Assembly: GCF_019697375.1 (NCBI RefSeq)
Contig: NZ_JAHCDI010000004.1
Span: forward strand, 3,583,324 to 3,647,323
Length of the DNA stretch: 64,000 nucleotides
Reading direction: 5' to 3'
From: Micromonospora tarapacensis
GTDB lineage: Bacteria; Actinomycetota; Actinomycetes; Mycobacteriales; Micromonosporaceae
How positions within the stretch are numbered: the first letter of the stretch is position 1; each line of letters opens with the position of its first letter. Shown piece by piece: positions 27,007 to 36,660 of the stretch. A model generated the notes under the pieces. It saw only the letters and a program-made list of their open reading frames with translations, ran no database searches and was not told where the DNA came from. The translations under genes and the position numbers were made by a program.

Positions 27007-27774
27007 TCAGGTGGTGATCAGCGTGCCGATCTTCTCGCCGCCCACGGCCCGGACGATGGTGTCGTCGCCCTGTGCGCCGAAGACCAGCATCGGCAGGCCG
27101 TTCTCCATGCAGAGGCTGAAGGCCGCCGCGTCGGCGACCCGGAGGTTGCGGCGCAGCACCTCGGAGAAGGTGATCGAGTCGAACTTGCTGGCGGTCGGGT
27201 CGATCCGAGGGTCGGCCGTGTAGACGCCGTCCACGCCGTTCTTGCTCATCAGCACCACGTCCGCGTGGATCTCCAGCGCCCGTTGCGCGGCCACCGTGTC
27301 GGTGGAGAAGTACGGCATGCCCGCGCCGGCGCCGAAGATCACCACGCGGCCCTTCTCCAGGTGCCGGATCGCGCGCAACGGGATGTACGGCTCGGCGACC
27401 TGGGCCATCGTGATGGCGCTCTGCACGCGGGTCTCGATGCCCTCCTTCTCCAGGAAGTCCTGGAGGGCGAGGCAGTTCATCACGGTGCCGAGCATGCCCA
27501 TGTAGTCCGCCCGTGCCCGGTCCATGCCCCGCTTCTGCAACTCCGCACCGCGGAAGAAGTTGCCGCCACCGACCACCACGGAGACCTGCACCCCGCGGCG
27601 CACCACGGTGGCGATCTGCCGGGCGATTCCCTGCACGACGTCCGGGTCGACGCCGATCGCGCCGCCACCGAACACCTCGCCGGAGAGCTTCAGCACCACC
27701 CGCCGGGCCCGGCCGGGCGGTGGTGCCGTCGGATCGTCCGCCGCCAACGTCCGATCACTCACAACCTGCGTCAT
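27007..27774 (-). CDS. pyrH: UMP kinase
   Basis: PyrH phosphorylates UMP to UDP with ATP in pyrimidine supply. After about 24 extra N-terminal residues the amino-acid-kinase fold begins with [41 protein letters not shown] and [19 protein letters not shown] are characteristic blocks, and [13 protein letters not shown] is the nucleotide loop. The length is 255 residues. It lies downstream of tsf, separated by a strong hairpin, and upstream of frr. Confidence 0.97.
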   Translation of the reverse strand: MTQVVSDRTLAADDPTAPPPGRARRVVLKLSGEVFGGGAIGVDPDVVQGIARQIATVVRRGVQVSVVVGGGNFFRGAELQKRGMDRARADYMGMLGTVMNCLALQDFLEKEGIETRVQSAITMAQVAEPYIPLRAIRHLEKGRVVIFGAGAGMPYFSTDTVAAQRALEIHADVVLMSKNGVDGVYTADPRIDPTASKFDSITFSEVLRRNLRVADAAAFSLCMENGLPMLVFGAQGDDTIVRAVGGEKIGTLITT

Positions 27775-27836
27775 CCGCCCGTCCTTCCCCCACTGGCGCG
27801 CCCGGGTGCGCGTACCTGCCGTTGCCGACCCTATGG

Positions 27837-27884
27837 GACGGGGAGACCGCGGTGACTGTCGCGTACACCGGCGGCCTCCCCGTC
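27837..27884 (-). terminator. terminator between tsf and pyrH
   Basis: GACGGGGAG (27837-27845) pairs with CTCCCCGTC (27876-27884), continues for four pairs after one mismatch, and has a further GGTG/CACC pairing inside. It lies 40 bases after the tsf stop and would end the rpsB-tsf transcript before pyrH. Confidence 0.65.
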
Positions 27885-27925
27885 TTGTCGTTGCTCAGCC
27901 CACGGGCGCGGCGCGCCCGGCCGGC

Positions 27926-28753
27926 TCAGGCCTGGCCGACCTCGAACCGCACGAAGGCAGTGACCTCGATACCGGCCTCGGCCAGCACCTTCTTCACCGT
28001 CTTCTTGTTGTCGGTGACCGACGACTGCTCCAGCAGGACGAAGTCCTTGAAGAAGGAGTTGACCCGACCCTCCACGATCTTCGGCAGGGCGGCCTCGGGC
28101 TTGTTCTCCTCGCGGGCGGTCTGCTCGGCGATGCGCCGCTCGGACTCGACGACCTCGGCCGGCACCTCGTCACGGGTGAGGTACTGCGGGCGCATCGCGG
28201 CGATCTGCATGGCGGCGCCGCGCGCGTCGGCGTCACCCGCCTCGTCGGTCTTGCCGGCGTACTGCACCAGCACACCGACCGCCGGAGGCAGGTCCTGCGC
28301 CTTGCGGTGCAGGTAGACCGCGACGTTGCCGTCGAGCTTGGCGAACCGGTTGAGCACCAGCTTCTCGCCGATCTTGGCGGACTGCTCCTGGATCAGGTCG
28401 GCGACGGTGCGGCCGTCGATCTCGGTGGCCAGCAGTTCCTCGGCGCTGCTCACGCCGGCCCGCTCGCCGTGCTCGACCAGCTGCTGGGCCAGCGCGATGA
28501 AGCTGTCGTTCTTGGCGACGAAGTCGGTCTCGCAGTTGAGCTCCAGCAGCGCCTTGCCGGAGTGCGCGACCAGACCGTTCGCGGCGGTCCGGCCGGCCCG
28601 CTTGCCGACGTCCTTGGCGCCCTTGACGCGCAGGATCTCGACGGCCTTGTCGAAGTCGCCCTCGGCCTCGGTCAGGGCCTTCTTGCTGTCCATCATGCCG
28701 GCGCCGGTCAGGTCGCGGAGCTTCTTGACGTCCGCGGCGGTGATCTGGGACAT
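27926..28753 (-). CDS. tsf: elongation factor Ts
   Basis: EF-Ts exchanges GDP for GTP on EF-Tu. The 275-residue protein begins with the UBA-like domain ([20 protein letters not shown]), followed by the core with [16 protein letters not shown], the motif that contacts EF-Tu. The C-terminal [15 protein letters not shown] completes the second subdomain. The ATG is at 28753. It follows rpsB in the usual rpsB-tsf operon, with a hairpin in the 134-base gap. Confidence 0.97.
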   Translation of the reverse strand: MSQITAADVKKLRDLTGAGMMDSKKALTEAEGDFDKAVEILRVKGAKDVGKRAGRTAANGLVAHSGKALLELNCETDFVAKNDSFIALAQQLVEHGERAGVSSAEELLATEIDGRTVADLIQEQSAKIGEKLVLNRFAKLDGNVAVYLHRKAQDLPPAVGVLVQYAGKTDEAGDADARGAAMQIAAMRPQYLTRDEVPAEVVESERRIAEQTAREENKPEAALPKIVEGRVNSFFKDFVLLEQSSVTDNKKTVKKVLAEAGIEVTAFVRFEVGQA

Positions 28754-28842
28754 GGCTCTCTCTTCGGTCTTGAGACTGCGGTGGAATGGTCTGAGGTGAC
28801 GGTTACCCGGTTCCGAGAGGTTCGTGCCCGGTCTACCCGCCG

Positions 28843-28875
28843 CCGGCCACCGTCAAGAGAACGGACGGTGGCCGG
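28843..28875 (-). terminator. rpsB-tsf intergenic hairpin
   Basis: A 12-bp perfect stem, CCGGCCACCGTC (28843-28854) with its complement (28864-28875), over a 9-base loop, 12 bases after the rpsB stop. In many bacteria a partial terminator here lowers tsf expression relative to rpsB. Confidence 0.7.
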
Positions 28876-28887
28876 ACGGCGACGCGG

Positions 28888-29850
28888 TCACTGGCCGGAG
28901 ACGGCCGCCGGCTGCTCGGCGGCCGGCTGCTCGGCGGCCGGCTGCTGCTCCGTGGCGGCGGCCGGCTGCTCGGCGGCGGGCTGCTGCTCCGTCGCGGCGG
29001 GCTGCTGCTCGGCGGCGGCGGGCTGCTGCTGCTCCGTGGCGGCGGCCGGCTGCTCGGCGGCCTTCTTCGGCTCCTCGAGAAGCTCGCGCTCCCACTCGGC
29101 CAGCGGCTCGTCGGTGGCGACGCCCGCCTCCGGCTTCTCGTCGCCGCCCCGGCGACGGCCGGAGCGGGCGATCAGGCCGTCGGCGACGGCGGCGGCGACG
29201 ACCCTGGTCAGCAGCTCGGCCGAACGGATCGCGTCGTCGTTACCCGGAATCGGGAAGTCGACCTCGTCCGGGTCGCAGTTGGTGTCGAGCACGGCGATCA
29301 CCGGGATGCCCAGCTTGCGGGCCTCGTCGACGGCGATGTGCTCCTTCTTGGTGTCGACCACCCAGATCGCGGCCGGGAGCTTCTGCATGTCCCGCAGGCC
29401 ACCCAGGGTACGGGTCAGCTTGATCTTCTCGCGGGAGAGTTGCAGGGTCTCCTTCTTGGTGTAGCCGGCGGCGGTGCCGCTCAGGTCACCGAGGGCCTCC
29501 AGCTCCTTCATCCGCTGGAGCCGCTTGTACACCGTCTGGAAGTTGGTCAGCATGCCGCCGAGCCAACGGTGGTTGACGTACGGCTGGCCGACCCGCGTCG
29601 CCTGCTCGGCGATCGCCTCCTGGGCCTGCTTCTTGGTGCCGACGAAGAGGATGCTGCCGCCCTCGGCCACCGTGTTGCGCACGAAGTCGAACGCCTTTTC
29701 GATGTAGTCGAGGGTCTGACGCAGGTCGATGATGTAGATGCCGTTACGCTCGGTGAAGATGAAACGCTTCATCTTCGGATTCCAGCGCCGGGTCTGGTGT
29801 CCGAAGTGGACACCGCTCTCCAACAGCTGACGCATGGTCACGACGGCCAT
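28888..29850 (-). CDS. rpsB: 30S ribosomal protein S2 with Ala/Glu/Gln/Pro tail
   Basis: S2 assembles late into the small subunit. Residues 1-240 match the family ([47 protein letters not shown]). The C-terminal 75 residues are low-complexity repeats such as [12 protein letters not shown] and [10 protein letters not shown], making the protein 320 residues against about 240-280 in most relatives. The ATG at 29850 follows GGGAG. It is the first gene of rpsB-tsf. Confidence 0.97.
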   Translation of the reverse strand: MAVVTMRQLLESGVHFGHQTRRWNPKMKRFIFTERNGIYIIDLRQTLDYIEKAFDFVRNTVAEGGSILFVGTKKQAQEAIAEQATRVGQPYVNHRWLGGMLTNFQTVYKRLQRMKELEALGDLSGTAAGYTKKETLQLSREKIKLTRTLGGLRDMQKLPAAIWVVDTKKEHIAVDEARKLGIPVIAVLDTNCDPDEVDFPIPGNDDAIRSAELLTRVVAAAVADGLIARSGRRRGGDEKPEAGVATDEPLAEWERELLEEPKKAAEQPAAATEQQQPAAAEQQPAATEQQPAAEQPAAATEQQPAAEQPAAEQPAAVSGQ

Positions 29851-30050
29851 GGTTCGTACTCCCTGATCCCTGGTTGTCCCGCCCGGCCGGCGGCCGGGCG
29901 TCCTGGTGCCCGGTCGTCGGCCAGGATGGGCCCGACCGGGTCGGGACCAGGGAGGCCGCCGCCCCACGACGACTCGTGAGGAGGGCACGCGAGGTCGACC
30001 GCACGAGGCGGTCGCCAGTCGACAAGTGTACGCGCCCCTCCCGTCAAGCC
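29851..30050 (-). promoter_or_regulatory. rpsB leader and promoter region
   Basis: A roughly 200-base gap upstream of rpsB. On the minus strand TTGACG (30047-30042) could be a -35 box, and TACACT (30030-30025) resembles a -10 box, but they are too close to form one promoter. Downstream the leader has a compact GC hairpin at 29880-29900 (CGCCCGGCC / GGCCGGGCG). S2 leaders are autoregulated in other bacteria; whether this one is cannot be decided from sequence. Confidence 0.35.
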
Positions 30051-30081
30051 ACGTCCGGGTCGTGGGACGGTGGGACGCCGC

Positions 30082-31009
30082 TCAGCCGGCGGCCAGCGCG
30101 GCGACGAGGAAGAGCGCCAACCCGACGGTCAGGTAGGCCGTCGGCGGCCGAAGCCAGCCCCGCGCGCCGTCGGTCAGCGAGAACCCGGTGGTCCGCAGTC
30201 CGTACAGGCCGGCCGCGAAGATCGGCAGCCCGCAGACCAGGAACGTGCCCGCCAGCACGTCGGCGGCGGAGACCGGGTCCGCGGTGACTCCGTGCAGCAG
30301 CACCCGCAGAGCGGGTAGTTCGAAGATCAGAACCAGCACGGCGAACAGCACGGCGAGCACGGGCCGCCGGGTGCGGTAGACACCGTCACCGGCCGGGAGA
30401 CCTGGCTGCGCGCCGGCCAACTGATATCCGGCCTGGCCGTCCGGGTACGCGGCCCCGCTCGCCGGCAGATCCCCCGGGGCGTCACCGACGGCATCGGCCC
30501 GGTCGGCTGCTCCAGCGGGCCGGCCCCCTCCGGTCCCCGTTTCGTCTCGACGATCGGATACCCGGCCAGCGCGGCAGCGCGGGTCAGGTCCGGCGGCGGC
30601 GCTCCGCGGGCCGGGTCGAGCGGCGGCGGCGCCCCGCCGCTGGTCGGACTCGTCTCGGGGCGGCCCGCCAGCCCGGGCGATCGGTCGGCAGCTCACCGGA
30701 GATGTCCGGATCGCCCTGTTCCGCACGTCGGGAGCGAGAAGCCCGGTAGCGCTCGCTATCCGCCGACCCGTCCCCGTGCGGGTCGGCCGGACCGAAGCGG
30801 CGCGGTGAGCCGTACCGGTCGTCCTCGTCGCCCCGCTGCTCGGGTGCCACCCGCGGCTCGTCCTCGCGGTACCGCGCCTCCCCCGCGCCACGCCACTGCG
30901 GGTCGGCGTAGCCACGGTCGCGTTCGTCCGGGTACCAGCGCGACTCCTGGTCATCGGCAAAGCTGCGTCGTCCGTCCACGTCCGGCACCGTATTCGACCA
31001 GCCGGTCAT
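30082..31009 (-). pseudogene. membrane protein with disordered N-terminus, two frameshifts
   Basis: The protein is visible only in three consecutive frames. From the ATG at 31009: a charged, disordered region ([19 protein letters not shown] and similar) to about 30661. A second frame then gives [20 protein letters not shown] and [14 protein letters not shown] to about 30478. The third frame carries [16 protein letters not shown] and four transmembrane segments (such as [20 protein letters not shown] and [16 protein letters not shown]) to the stop at 30082. Adding one base at each break gives 309 residues. The function is unknown. Both breaks are in G/C runs, so sequence error is likely. Confidence 0.65.
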
Positions 31010-31128
31010 CCGCCATCCGACTAGCACAGCCGGAGCATGATCGTCCGTCCGTCCACAGCACCCCCGGCCGTCCACAGGTTGTCCGGACGGGGTCGCCGCG
31101 GTGCCCCGTACGGAGCAGGGTGCCGGTC

Positions 31129-31488
31129 ATGACCAAGCGGAACCAGGCGGTCGGCGGGTACGGGGAACGCTGCGCCGTGCGGCACCTGATGGAGGCGGGG
31201 TTGCGCCCGGTGGCCCGGAACTGGCGCTGCCCGTCAGGAGAGATCGACATCATCGCCTGGGACGGGCCGGTGCTCGCCTTCTGCGAGGTGAAGACGCGAC
31301 GCACGACGACCTTCGGCACCCCCGCCGAGGCCGTGGTGCCGCGCAAGGCACGCCGGCTGCGGGGCCTCGCCGCCGCATGGTTGGCGGCCACCGGCACCAC
31401 CGCCGACGAGGTCCGCTTCGACGTCCTCTCGGTGCTGCTGCCCCGCACCGGCCGGGCCCATGTCGAGCACCTCAAGGGCGCCTTCTGA
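31129..31488 (+). CDS. YraN family (UPF0102) nuclease-fold protein
   Basis: A 119-residue protein with the Holliday-junction-resolvase-like PD-(D/E)xK fold. After the helix GGYGERCAVRHLMEAGLRPV, the motif GEIDIIAWDGPVLAFCEVKT contains the conserved D and E-x-K residues expected to bind metal. The biochemical role is not settled. It is cotranscribed with comM-dprA, the usual actinobacterial order; its stop shares one base with the comM start. Confidence 0.92.
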   Translation: MTKRNQAVGGYGERCAVRHLMEAGLRPVARNWRCPSGEIDIIAWDGPVLAFCEVKTRRTTTFGTPAEAVVPRKARRLRGLAAAWLAATGTTADEVRFDVLSVLLPRTGRAHVEHLKGAF

Positions 31489-33004
31489 TGAGCTACGCCC
31501 GGGTGCTCTGCGTGGGCCTGGTCGGAGTGGCCGGTCATCTCGTGGAGGTGGAGGCGGACCTCGCCCCCGGCCTGCCGGGGGTGGCCATCTCCGGGCTGCC
31601 CGACACCACCCTGCACGAGGCCCGGGACCGGGTCCGCGCCGCGGTGGTCAACTCCGGCCAGCGCTGGCCCAACCGGAGGATCACCCTCAACCTGCTGCCG
31701 GCCACCCTGCCCAAGTTCGGCTCGGCGTTCGACCTGGCCATCGCGATCGCGCTGCTCGGCGGTTCCGGCGAGTTGCCGCTGCTGCCGCTGGACGGCGTCG
31801 CCATCCTGGGCGAATTGGGCCTGGACGGTGCGGTGCGACCGGTCCGCGGCATCCTCCCGATGGTCGCCGCCGCGGCGCGCGACGGCGTGCGACGGGTGAT
31901 CGTCCCGGCCGGGAACACCGCGGAGGCCGCGGTCGTGCCCGGAGTGCGGGTTCGGGGCGTGGACACCCTGCACCGCCTGGTCGCCTTCGTCCGCGACGGT
32001 GCCCCGCTGATCGAGCCGCCGGTCCACGACCCACCCCCGACCACACCCGGCCCCGACCTGGCCGAGGTCGCCGGGCAGGGCTCGGTAGGCGGGCCCTGGA
32101 GGTCGCCGCCGCCGGTGGGCACCACCTCGCGCTGATCGGGCCGCCGGGCGCCGGCAAGACCATGCTCGCCGAACGTCTTCCGTCGATCCTGCCGGAGTTG
32201 GAGGACGACGCCGCGCTGGAGGTCACGGCCCTGCACTCGATCGCCGGACTGTTGCCGGCGGGTGGCGGGTTGATCCGCCGCCCGCCGTTCCAGGCCCCGC
32301 ACCACACCGCGACCGTGCCCTCCATCGTCGGGGGCGGCTCGGGGCTGGCGCGCCCCGGCGCGATCTCGCTCGCCCACCGCGGGGTGCTCCTCATGGACGA
32401 GGCACCCGAATTCAGCAAGGCGGCCCTGGAGGCGCTGCGGCAGCCGTTGGAGCACGGTCGCGTGCTGTTGACCCGCAGTCGGGGCGGTGCCGAATATCCC
32501 GCCCGCGCCCAGTTGGTCCTCGCCGCCAATCCCTGCCCGTGCGCGAACCCGGCCGGCGACGACCGCTGCGAGTGCGCACCGCTGGCCCGCCGTCGCTATC
32601 TCGGTCGCCTCTCCGGTCCGCTGCTCGACCGGATCGACCTACAGGTGCGGCTGCAACCCCTGCGGGCCGCCGAACTGATGGCGACGGCGACCCACGAGTC
32701 GTCGGCGGTGGTGGCCGGGCGGGTGGTCGCGGCCCGCGAGGCGGCGGCCCGACGCTGGGCAGTGCTCGGCCGGCGGCTCAACGCCGAGATACCCGGCTCG
32801 TACCTGCGCAACCCACCGTGGCGGCTGCCCGGCCGGGACACCGCCGAGCTGCGGTCGCGGCTCGACTCCGGGTCGCTCTCCGCCCGCGGTTTCGACCGGG
32901 TCATCCGGCTCGCCTGGACGATCGCCGACCTGGACGGCCGGGCCCGCCCGGCCAAGGACGACGTCAGCGAGGCCATCGCACTCAGAACGGGAGAGGGCAC
33001 GTGA
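31488..33004 (+). CDS. comM: ComM-type Mg-chelatase-like AAA+ ATPase, frameshifted
   Basis: YifB/ComM proteins are hexameric helicases that help branch migration during integration of incoming DNA. The N-terminal part reads GLVGVAGHLVEVEADLAPGL and PGLPGVAISGLPD. The ATPase part has Walker A GPPGAGKTM, GVLLMDEAPEFSKAALEALR and a zinc-like NPCPCAN...CECAP region. The frame breaks at about 32085-32088: adding one base in CTCGGTAGG joins DLAEVAGQGS to RRALEVAAAGGHH and gives 505 residues, the family length. It overlaps yraN by one base and dprA by four. Confidence 0.9.
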
Positions 33005-34188
33005 GCACTCAGGAGGAGTTGACGCTGGCCCGGGTGGCGTTGACCTGGCTGGCCGAACCGGGCACCCGGTCGGTGCACCGGCTGGTCGACGAACTCGGCC
33101 CGGTCACGGCACTGGACCTGCTCCTCGACGGCGGGGCACCGGAGCAGGGGCTACGCGACGCTGTGGCGGCACGTGGTCGGGCCGGTGACGCCCGGGCGGT
33201 CGCCGCCGAAGCGCTACAGCGTGCCGACCGGCTCGGTGTCCGGGTCGTCATCCCGGATGACGACGAGTGGCCGGCGACGGTCGAGCACCTGCGCAAGCTT
33301 CGCCTGCACGGGACGCACCGCCGGGTCGACGTGGAGACCGCACCGCCACTCTGCTTCTGGGTACGCGGGCCGTGGCCACTGGCCGAGGCACTGGACCGGT
33401 CAGTTGCGGTGATCGGGGCGCGCGCCGCCACGCCGTACGGCACCCACATCGCCACCGACCTGGGCTACGGCCTGGCCGACCGGGACTGGACGGTCGTCTC
33501 CGGCGGGGCGTTCGGCATCGACGCCGCCGCGCATCGGGGTGCGCTGAACGCCGGTGGGCTCACTGTCGCGGTGCTCGCCTGCGGCGTGGACCGTCCGTAT
33601 CCGATGGGCAACGCGGCGCTGTTCGACCGGATCGCCGACACCGGGTTGCTGGTGAGCGAGTGGTTGCCGGGCGCCGAGCCGCTGCGCCCGCGTTTCCTCA
33701 TCCGCAACCGGGTGATCGCGGCGGGCACCCGAGGCACCGTGCTGGTGGAGGCCGCGGCCCGCAGCGGCGCGACGCAGACCACCCGCCGGGCCATCGCCCT
33801 GCACCGGCCGGCGATGGTGGTGCCCGGCCCGGTCACCTCGGCGATGTCGGTCGGTGCCCACGAGATGCTGCGGGAGCAGCCGGAGGCGCGGCTGGTCACC
33901 GGCCTGGCCCAGGTGCTGGAGGAGGTGGGCCGGATCGGCGAACTGGCTCCGACGCCTCGCGGGCCCGATCGGCCCACCGACCTGCTCGACGACGAGGCGA
34001 GGTCGATCGTGGAGGCGATGCCGCGACGCGGCCGGGTCGGCGTGGATGCCCTCGCCTCGCGGGCGGGTCTGGCCGTCCGCACGGTACTGCGCAAACTGTC
34101 CCTGCTGGAGGAACTGGCTCTGGTGGTCCGCAACGAAGACGGCTATTCCCTGGTCACGCCGAAGAACAGGCCGGCCGCGGCGGGCTGA
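33001..34188 (+). CDS. dprA: DNA-processing protein DprA
   Basis: DprA (Smf) binds incoming single-stranded DNA and loads RecA. The 395-residue protein has the Rossmann-like core: VAVIGARAATPYGTHIATDL, VSGGAFGIDAAAHRGAL, YPMGNAALFDRI and the block PRFLIRNRVIAAGTRGTVLV. The C-terminal winged helix (VDALASRAGLAVRTVLRKL) is the usual DprA tail. GTG start at 33001, overlapping the comM stop (GTGA), with GGGAGAGGG upstream. DprA is widespread also in species not known to be naturally competent. Confidence 0.95.
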   Translation: MSTQEELTLARVALTWLAEPGTRSVHRLVDELGPVTALDLLLDGGAPEQGLRDAVAARGRAGDARAVAAEALQRADRLGVRVVIPDDDEWPATVEHLRKLRLHGTHRRVDVETAPPLCFWVRGPWPLAEALDRSVAVIGARAATPYGTHIATDLGYGLADRDWTVVSGGAFGIDAAAHRGALNAGGLTVAVLACGVDRPYPMGNAALFDRIADTGLLVSEWLPGAEPLRPRFLIRNRVIAAGTRGTVLVEAAARSGATQTTRRAIALHRPAMVVPGPVTSAMSVGAHEMLREQPEARLVTGLAQVLEEVGRIGELAPTPRGPDRPTDLLDDEARSIVEAMPRRGRVGVDALASRAGLAVRTVLRKLSLLEELALVVRNEDGYSLVTPKNRPAAAG

Positions 34189-34243
34189 GGCGGGCGTCGC
34201 CGGGCTGCTCGCGGTCGACCCGGCCCGGACGTAGGGTGGATCC

Positions 34244-35359
34244 GTGCGGAGGACCAGCACCGAGGGACGGGACTCGCGCGGCACCCGGGCCATGCACGCG
34301 GCGCTGCCGGAGCCGCTGCGGGACACGGTGGACGAGTTCGCCCGGCACCTCGCCTCGGTCCGCAACCGCTCCGCGCACACCGTGCGGGCGTACGTCGGCG
34401 ACGTGGTGTCCCTGTTGGACCATGCGAGACGGATGGGCTGCACCGAGGTCGCCGAGCTGAGCCTCGACACGGTACGCAGCTGGTTGGCCCGGCAACGCAC
34501 GACGGGCGCGGCCCGCACCTCGCTGGCCCGCCGGGCCGCGGCGGCCCGGACCTTCAGTGCCTGGGCCCACCGTGGCGGGTTGCTGCCCAGTGATGTCGCC
34601 GCGACGCTGGCCAGTCCCCGGCCGCAGCGGACGCTGCCCACCGTGCTCCGGGCCGACCAGGCGACACTGCTCGTCGAGGCACCGGGCCGCGACGACGCGT
34701 CCAGACCAGCACCGGATCCGAGCGGGGCGCCAACCCGCGAGACCGCCACGACACCGGTCCACGACACGACCACGGCCACGACGCCGGCCACGGGCGGCGC
34801 CGCCGTCATCGGCGCGCAGGACGGCGCCGCTGCCACGATCGACCGCACCGGTGAGGCGGTGCTGCTGCGCGACCGGGTGCTGCTCGAACTGCTCTACGGC
34901 ACCGGGGTACGCGTCAGCGAGGCGTGCGGGCTCGATCTGGCCGACGTCGACCAGGGCCGGCGCGTTGTCCGCGTACGGGGCAAGGGTGGTCGGGAGCGGG
35001 CCGTGCCGTACGGGCTGCCGGCCCAGCGTGCCCTCGACGAGTGGCTACGGCGCGGGCGACCGTGGCTGGCGGTTCGCGGCTCCCGCGATGCGCTGCTGCT
35101 CGGCGCCCGGGGCGGCCGACTGCACCCGACGACCGTGCGACGGATCGTCGGCCGGTACGCCGAGGCGGCCGGCCTGCCCAGGACCAACCCGCACGCGTTG
35201 CGCCACTCGGCCGCCACCCATCTCCTGGAAGGCGGCGCGGACCTGCGCGTGGTGCAGGAGTTGCTTGGGCATTCGTCGCTGGCAAGCACGCAGGTCTACA
35301 CGCACGTCTCGGTGGAACGGCTCCGGGCGGCGTACCGGCAGGCCCATCCGCGTGCCTGA
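34244..35359 (+). CDS. xerC: tyrosine recombinase XerC
   Basis: XerC/XerD resolve chromosome dimers at dif. The N-terminal SAM-like domain covers residues about 25-125 and the catalytic domain 205-360. The catalytic set is R223 (GTGVRVSE), K247 (RGKGGRER), H317 and R320 (HALRHSAATH), H343 (LGHSS) and Y352 (VYTHVS). A stretch of about 55 residues rich in Thr, Ala and Pro (about 148-203) between the domains makes it 371 residues instead of about 300. It sits 55 bases after dprA, the common actinobacterial position. Confidence 0.93.
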   Translation: MRRTSTEGRDSRGTRAMHAALPEPLRDTVDEFARHLASVRNRSAHTVRAYVGDVVSLLDHARRMGCTEVAELSLDTVRSWLARQRTTGAARTSLARRAAAARTFSAWAHRGGLLPSDVAATLASPRPQRTLPTVLRADQATLLVEAPGRDDASRPAPDPSGAPTRETATTPVHDTTTATTPATGGAAVIGAQDGAAATIDRTGEAVLLRDRVLLELLYGTGVRVSEACGLDLADVDQGRRVVRVRGKGGRERAVPYGLPAQRALDEWLRRGRPWLAVRGSRDALLLGARGGRLHPTTVRRIVGRYAEAAGLPRTNPHALRHSAATHLLEGGADLRVVQELLGHSSLASTQVYTHVSVERLRAAYRQAHPRA

Positions 35360-35360
35360 C

Positions 35361-35388
35361 GGCCCGGTGAGGCTCCACGAGCCGGGCC
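35361..35388 (+). terminator. hairpin after xerC
   Basis: GGCCCGG (35361-35367) pairs with CCGGGCC (35382-35388), and GGCTC/GAGCC can pair alternatively inside. It directly follows the xerC stop and may end the yraN-comM-dprA-xerC transcript. Just downstream three 8-base copies of TGACCGGG run from 35409 to 35432. Confidence 0.4.
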
Positions 35389-35408
35389 TGCCTGACCGAC
35401 CCGCCCGC

Positions 35409-35432
35409 TGACCGGGTGACCGGGTGACCGGG
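35409..35432. repeat. three tandem copies of TGACCGGG
   Basis: Perfect 8-base tandem repeat in the short gap between xerC and the aminotransferase gene. No function is evident. Confidence 0.85.
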
Positions 35433-35454
35433 TGCCGAGAGCCGCCGGACGAGC

Positions 35455-36660
35455 GTGACCGACGGCTACGATCATCGGGTGAGCGTCCCGCCGCCGCCCG
35501 AGCCGATCACGGCCGCCCGCCTGCTCTTCTCCCTCGACCCGGCGGTCAGCCACCTCAACCACGGCTCCTTCGGCGCGGTGCCGATCGTGGCGCAACGTGC
35601 CCAGCAGCGGCTGCGTGACGAGATGGAGGCCGACCCGCTGCGGTTCTTCACCCAGGGGCTGATCGACCGGATCGGGCACACCCGCCGACATCTGGCCAAC
35701 TTCCTCGGTGCCGACCCCGACGGCACCGCCCTGACCACGAACGCCACCACCGGCGTGGCGGTGGTCCTCCAGTCGCTCGGGTTGCGCCCCGGCGACGAGG
35801 TGCTCACCACCGACCACGGCTACGGCGCAGTCGACCTCTCGGTACGCCGCGAATGCCGCCGCACCGGGGCGACGCACCGGGTGCTGCGGGTGCCGCTGAC
35901 CGCCACCGACGAGGAGGTGGTGCAGATCGTGCGGGCCGGGCTGCGGCCGGGCCGGACCCGGCTGCTGGTGGTCGACGAACTCAGCTCCGCCACCGCACGG
36001 CTGTTCCCGGTCGCCGCGATCATCGGGGTCTGCGGGGAGCACGGCATTGCGGCGCTGGTCGACGCCGCCCACGCACCCGGCATGCTGCCGGCGTCCGTGC
36101 AGAGCATCGGGGCCGACTTCTGGGTGGGCAACCTGCACAAGTGGGGGTACGCCCCACGGGGCACCGCCGCGCTGGTGGTGGCGCCGTCGTGGCGGGAGCG
36201 AATCGAGCCGCTGGTGGTCTCCTGGCAACAGGACTCGGGATTCCCCGGTCGCCTGGAATGGCAGGCCACGTCGGACTACACCGCCTGGCTGAGCGCTCCG
36301 GCGGGGCTCTACACGCTGCGCAGCCTGGACGTCGACCGGGTGCGTGCGCACAACGCCGCGCTGGCCGCGTACGGGCAGCGGGTGGTGGGGGACTCGCTCG
36401 GCGTGCCGCCGACCGACCTGCCCGACCCCGGCGGGCCGACGGTCGCCATGCGGATCGTCCCGCTGCCGGCGGGCCTCGCCACGACCCTGGACGGCGCCCG
36501 GGCGTTACAGGCCACGATCGCCGAGCGGCTCGCCACCCAGGTCGCCGTCATGGCCTGGAACGGACGCGGCTGGCTGCGACTCTGCGGCCAGGTCTACAAC
36601 TCGCCCGACGAATACCAGCGGCTCGCCGTCCGGCTGCCGACCCTGCTCGCCCAGCGCTGA
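35455..36660 (+). CDS. class V aminotransferase, isopenicillin N epimerase-like
   Basis: A 401-residue PLP enzyme. HLNHGSFGAVPIVAQRAQQ near the N-terminus and NATTGVAVVLQSLGL (phosphate-binding region) are typical of the CefD-like branch. LLVVDELSSATARLFPV carries the PLP-facing region, VDAAHAPGMLP the aspartate that contacts the PLP nitrogen, and GNLHKWGYAPRG the lysine that forms the Schiff base. Members act as epimerases, cysteine desulfurase relatives or lyases; no beta-lactam genes are nearby. The start is the GTG at 35455 or at 35479 (MSVPPPPEP). Confidence 0.88.
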   Translation: MTDGYDHRVSVPPPPEPITAARLLFSLDPAVSHLNHGSFGAVPIVAQRAQQRLRDEMEADPLRFFTQGLIDRIGHTRRHLANFLGADPDGTALTTNATTGVAVVLQSLGLRPGDEVLTTDHGYGAVDLSVRRECRRTGATHRVLRVPLTATDEEVVQIVRAGLRPGRTRLLVVDELSSATARLFPVAAIIGVCGEHGIAALVDAAHAPGMLPASVQSIGADFWVGNLHKWGYAPRGTAALVVAPSWRERIEPLVVSWQQDSGFPGRLEWQATSDYTAWLSAPAGLYTLRSLDVDRVRAHNAALAAYGQRVVGDSLGVPPTDLPDPGGPTVAMRIVPLPAGLATTLDGARALQATIAERLATQVAVMAWNGRGWLRLCGQVYNSPDEYQRLAVRLPTLLAQR

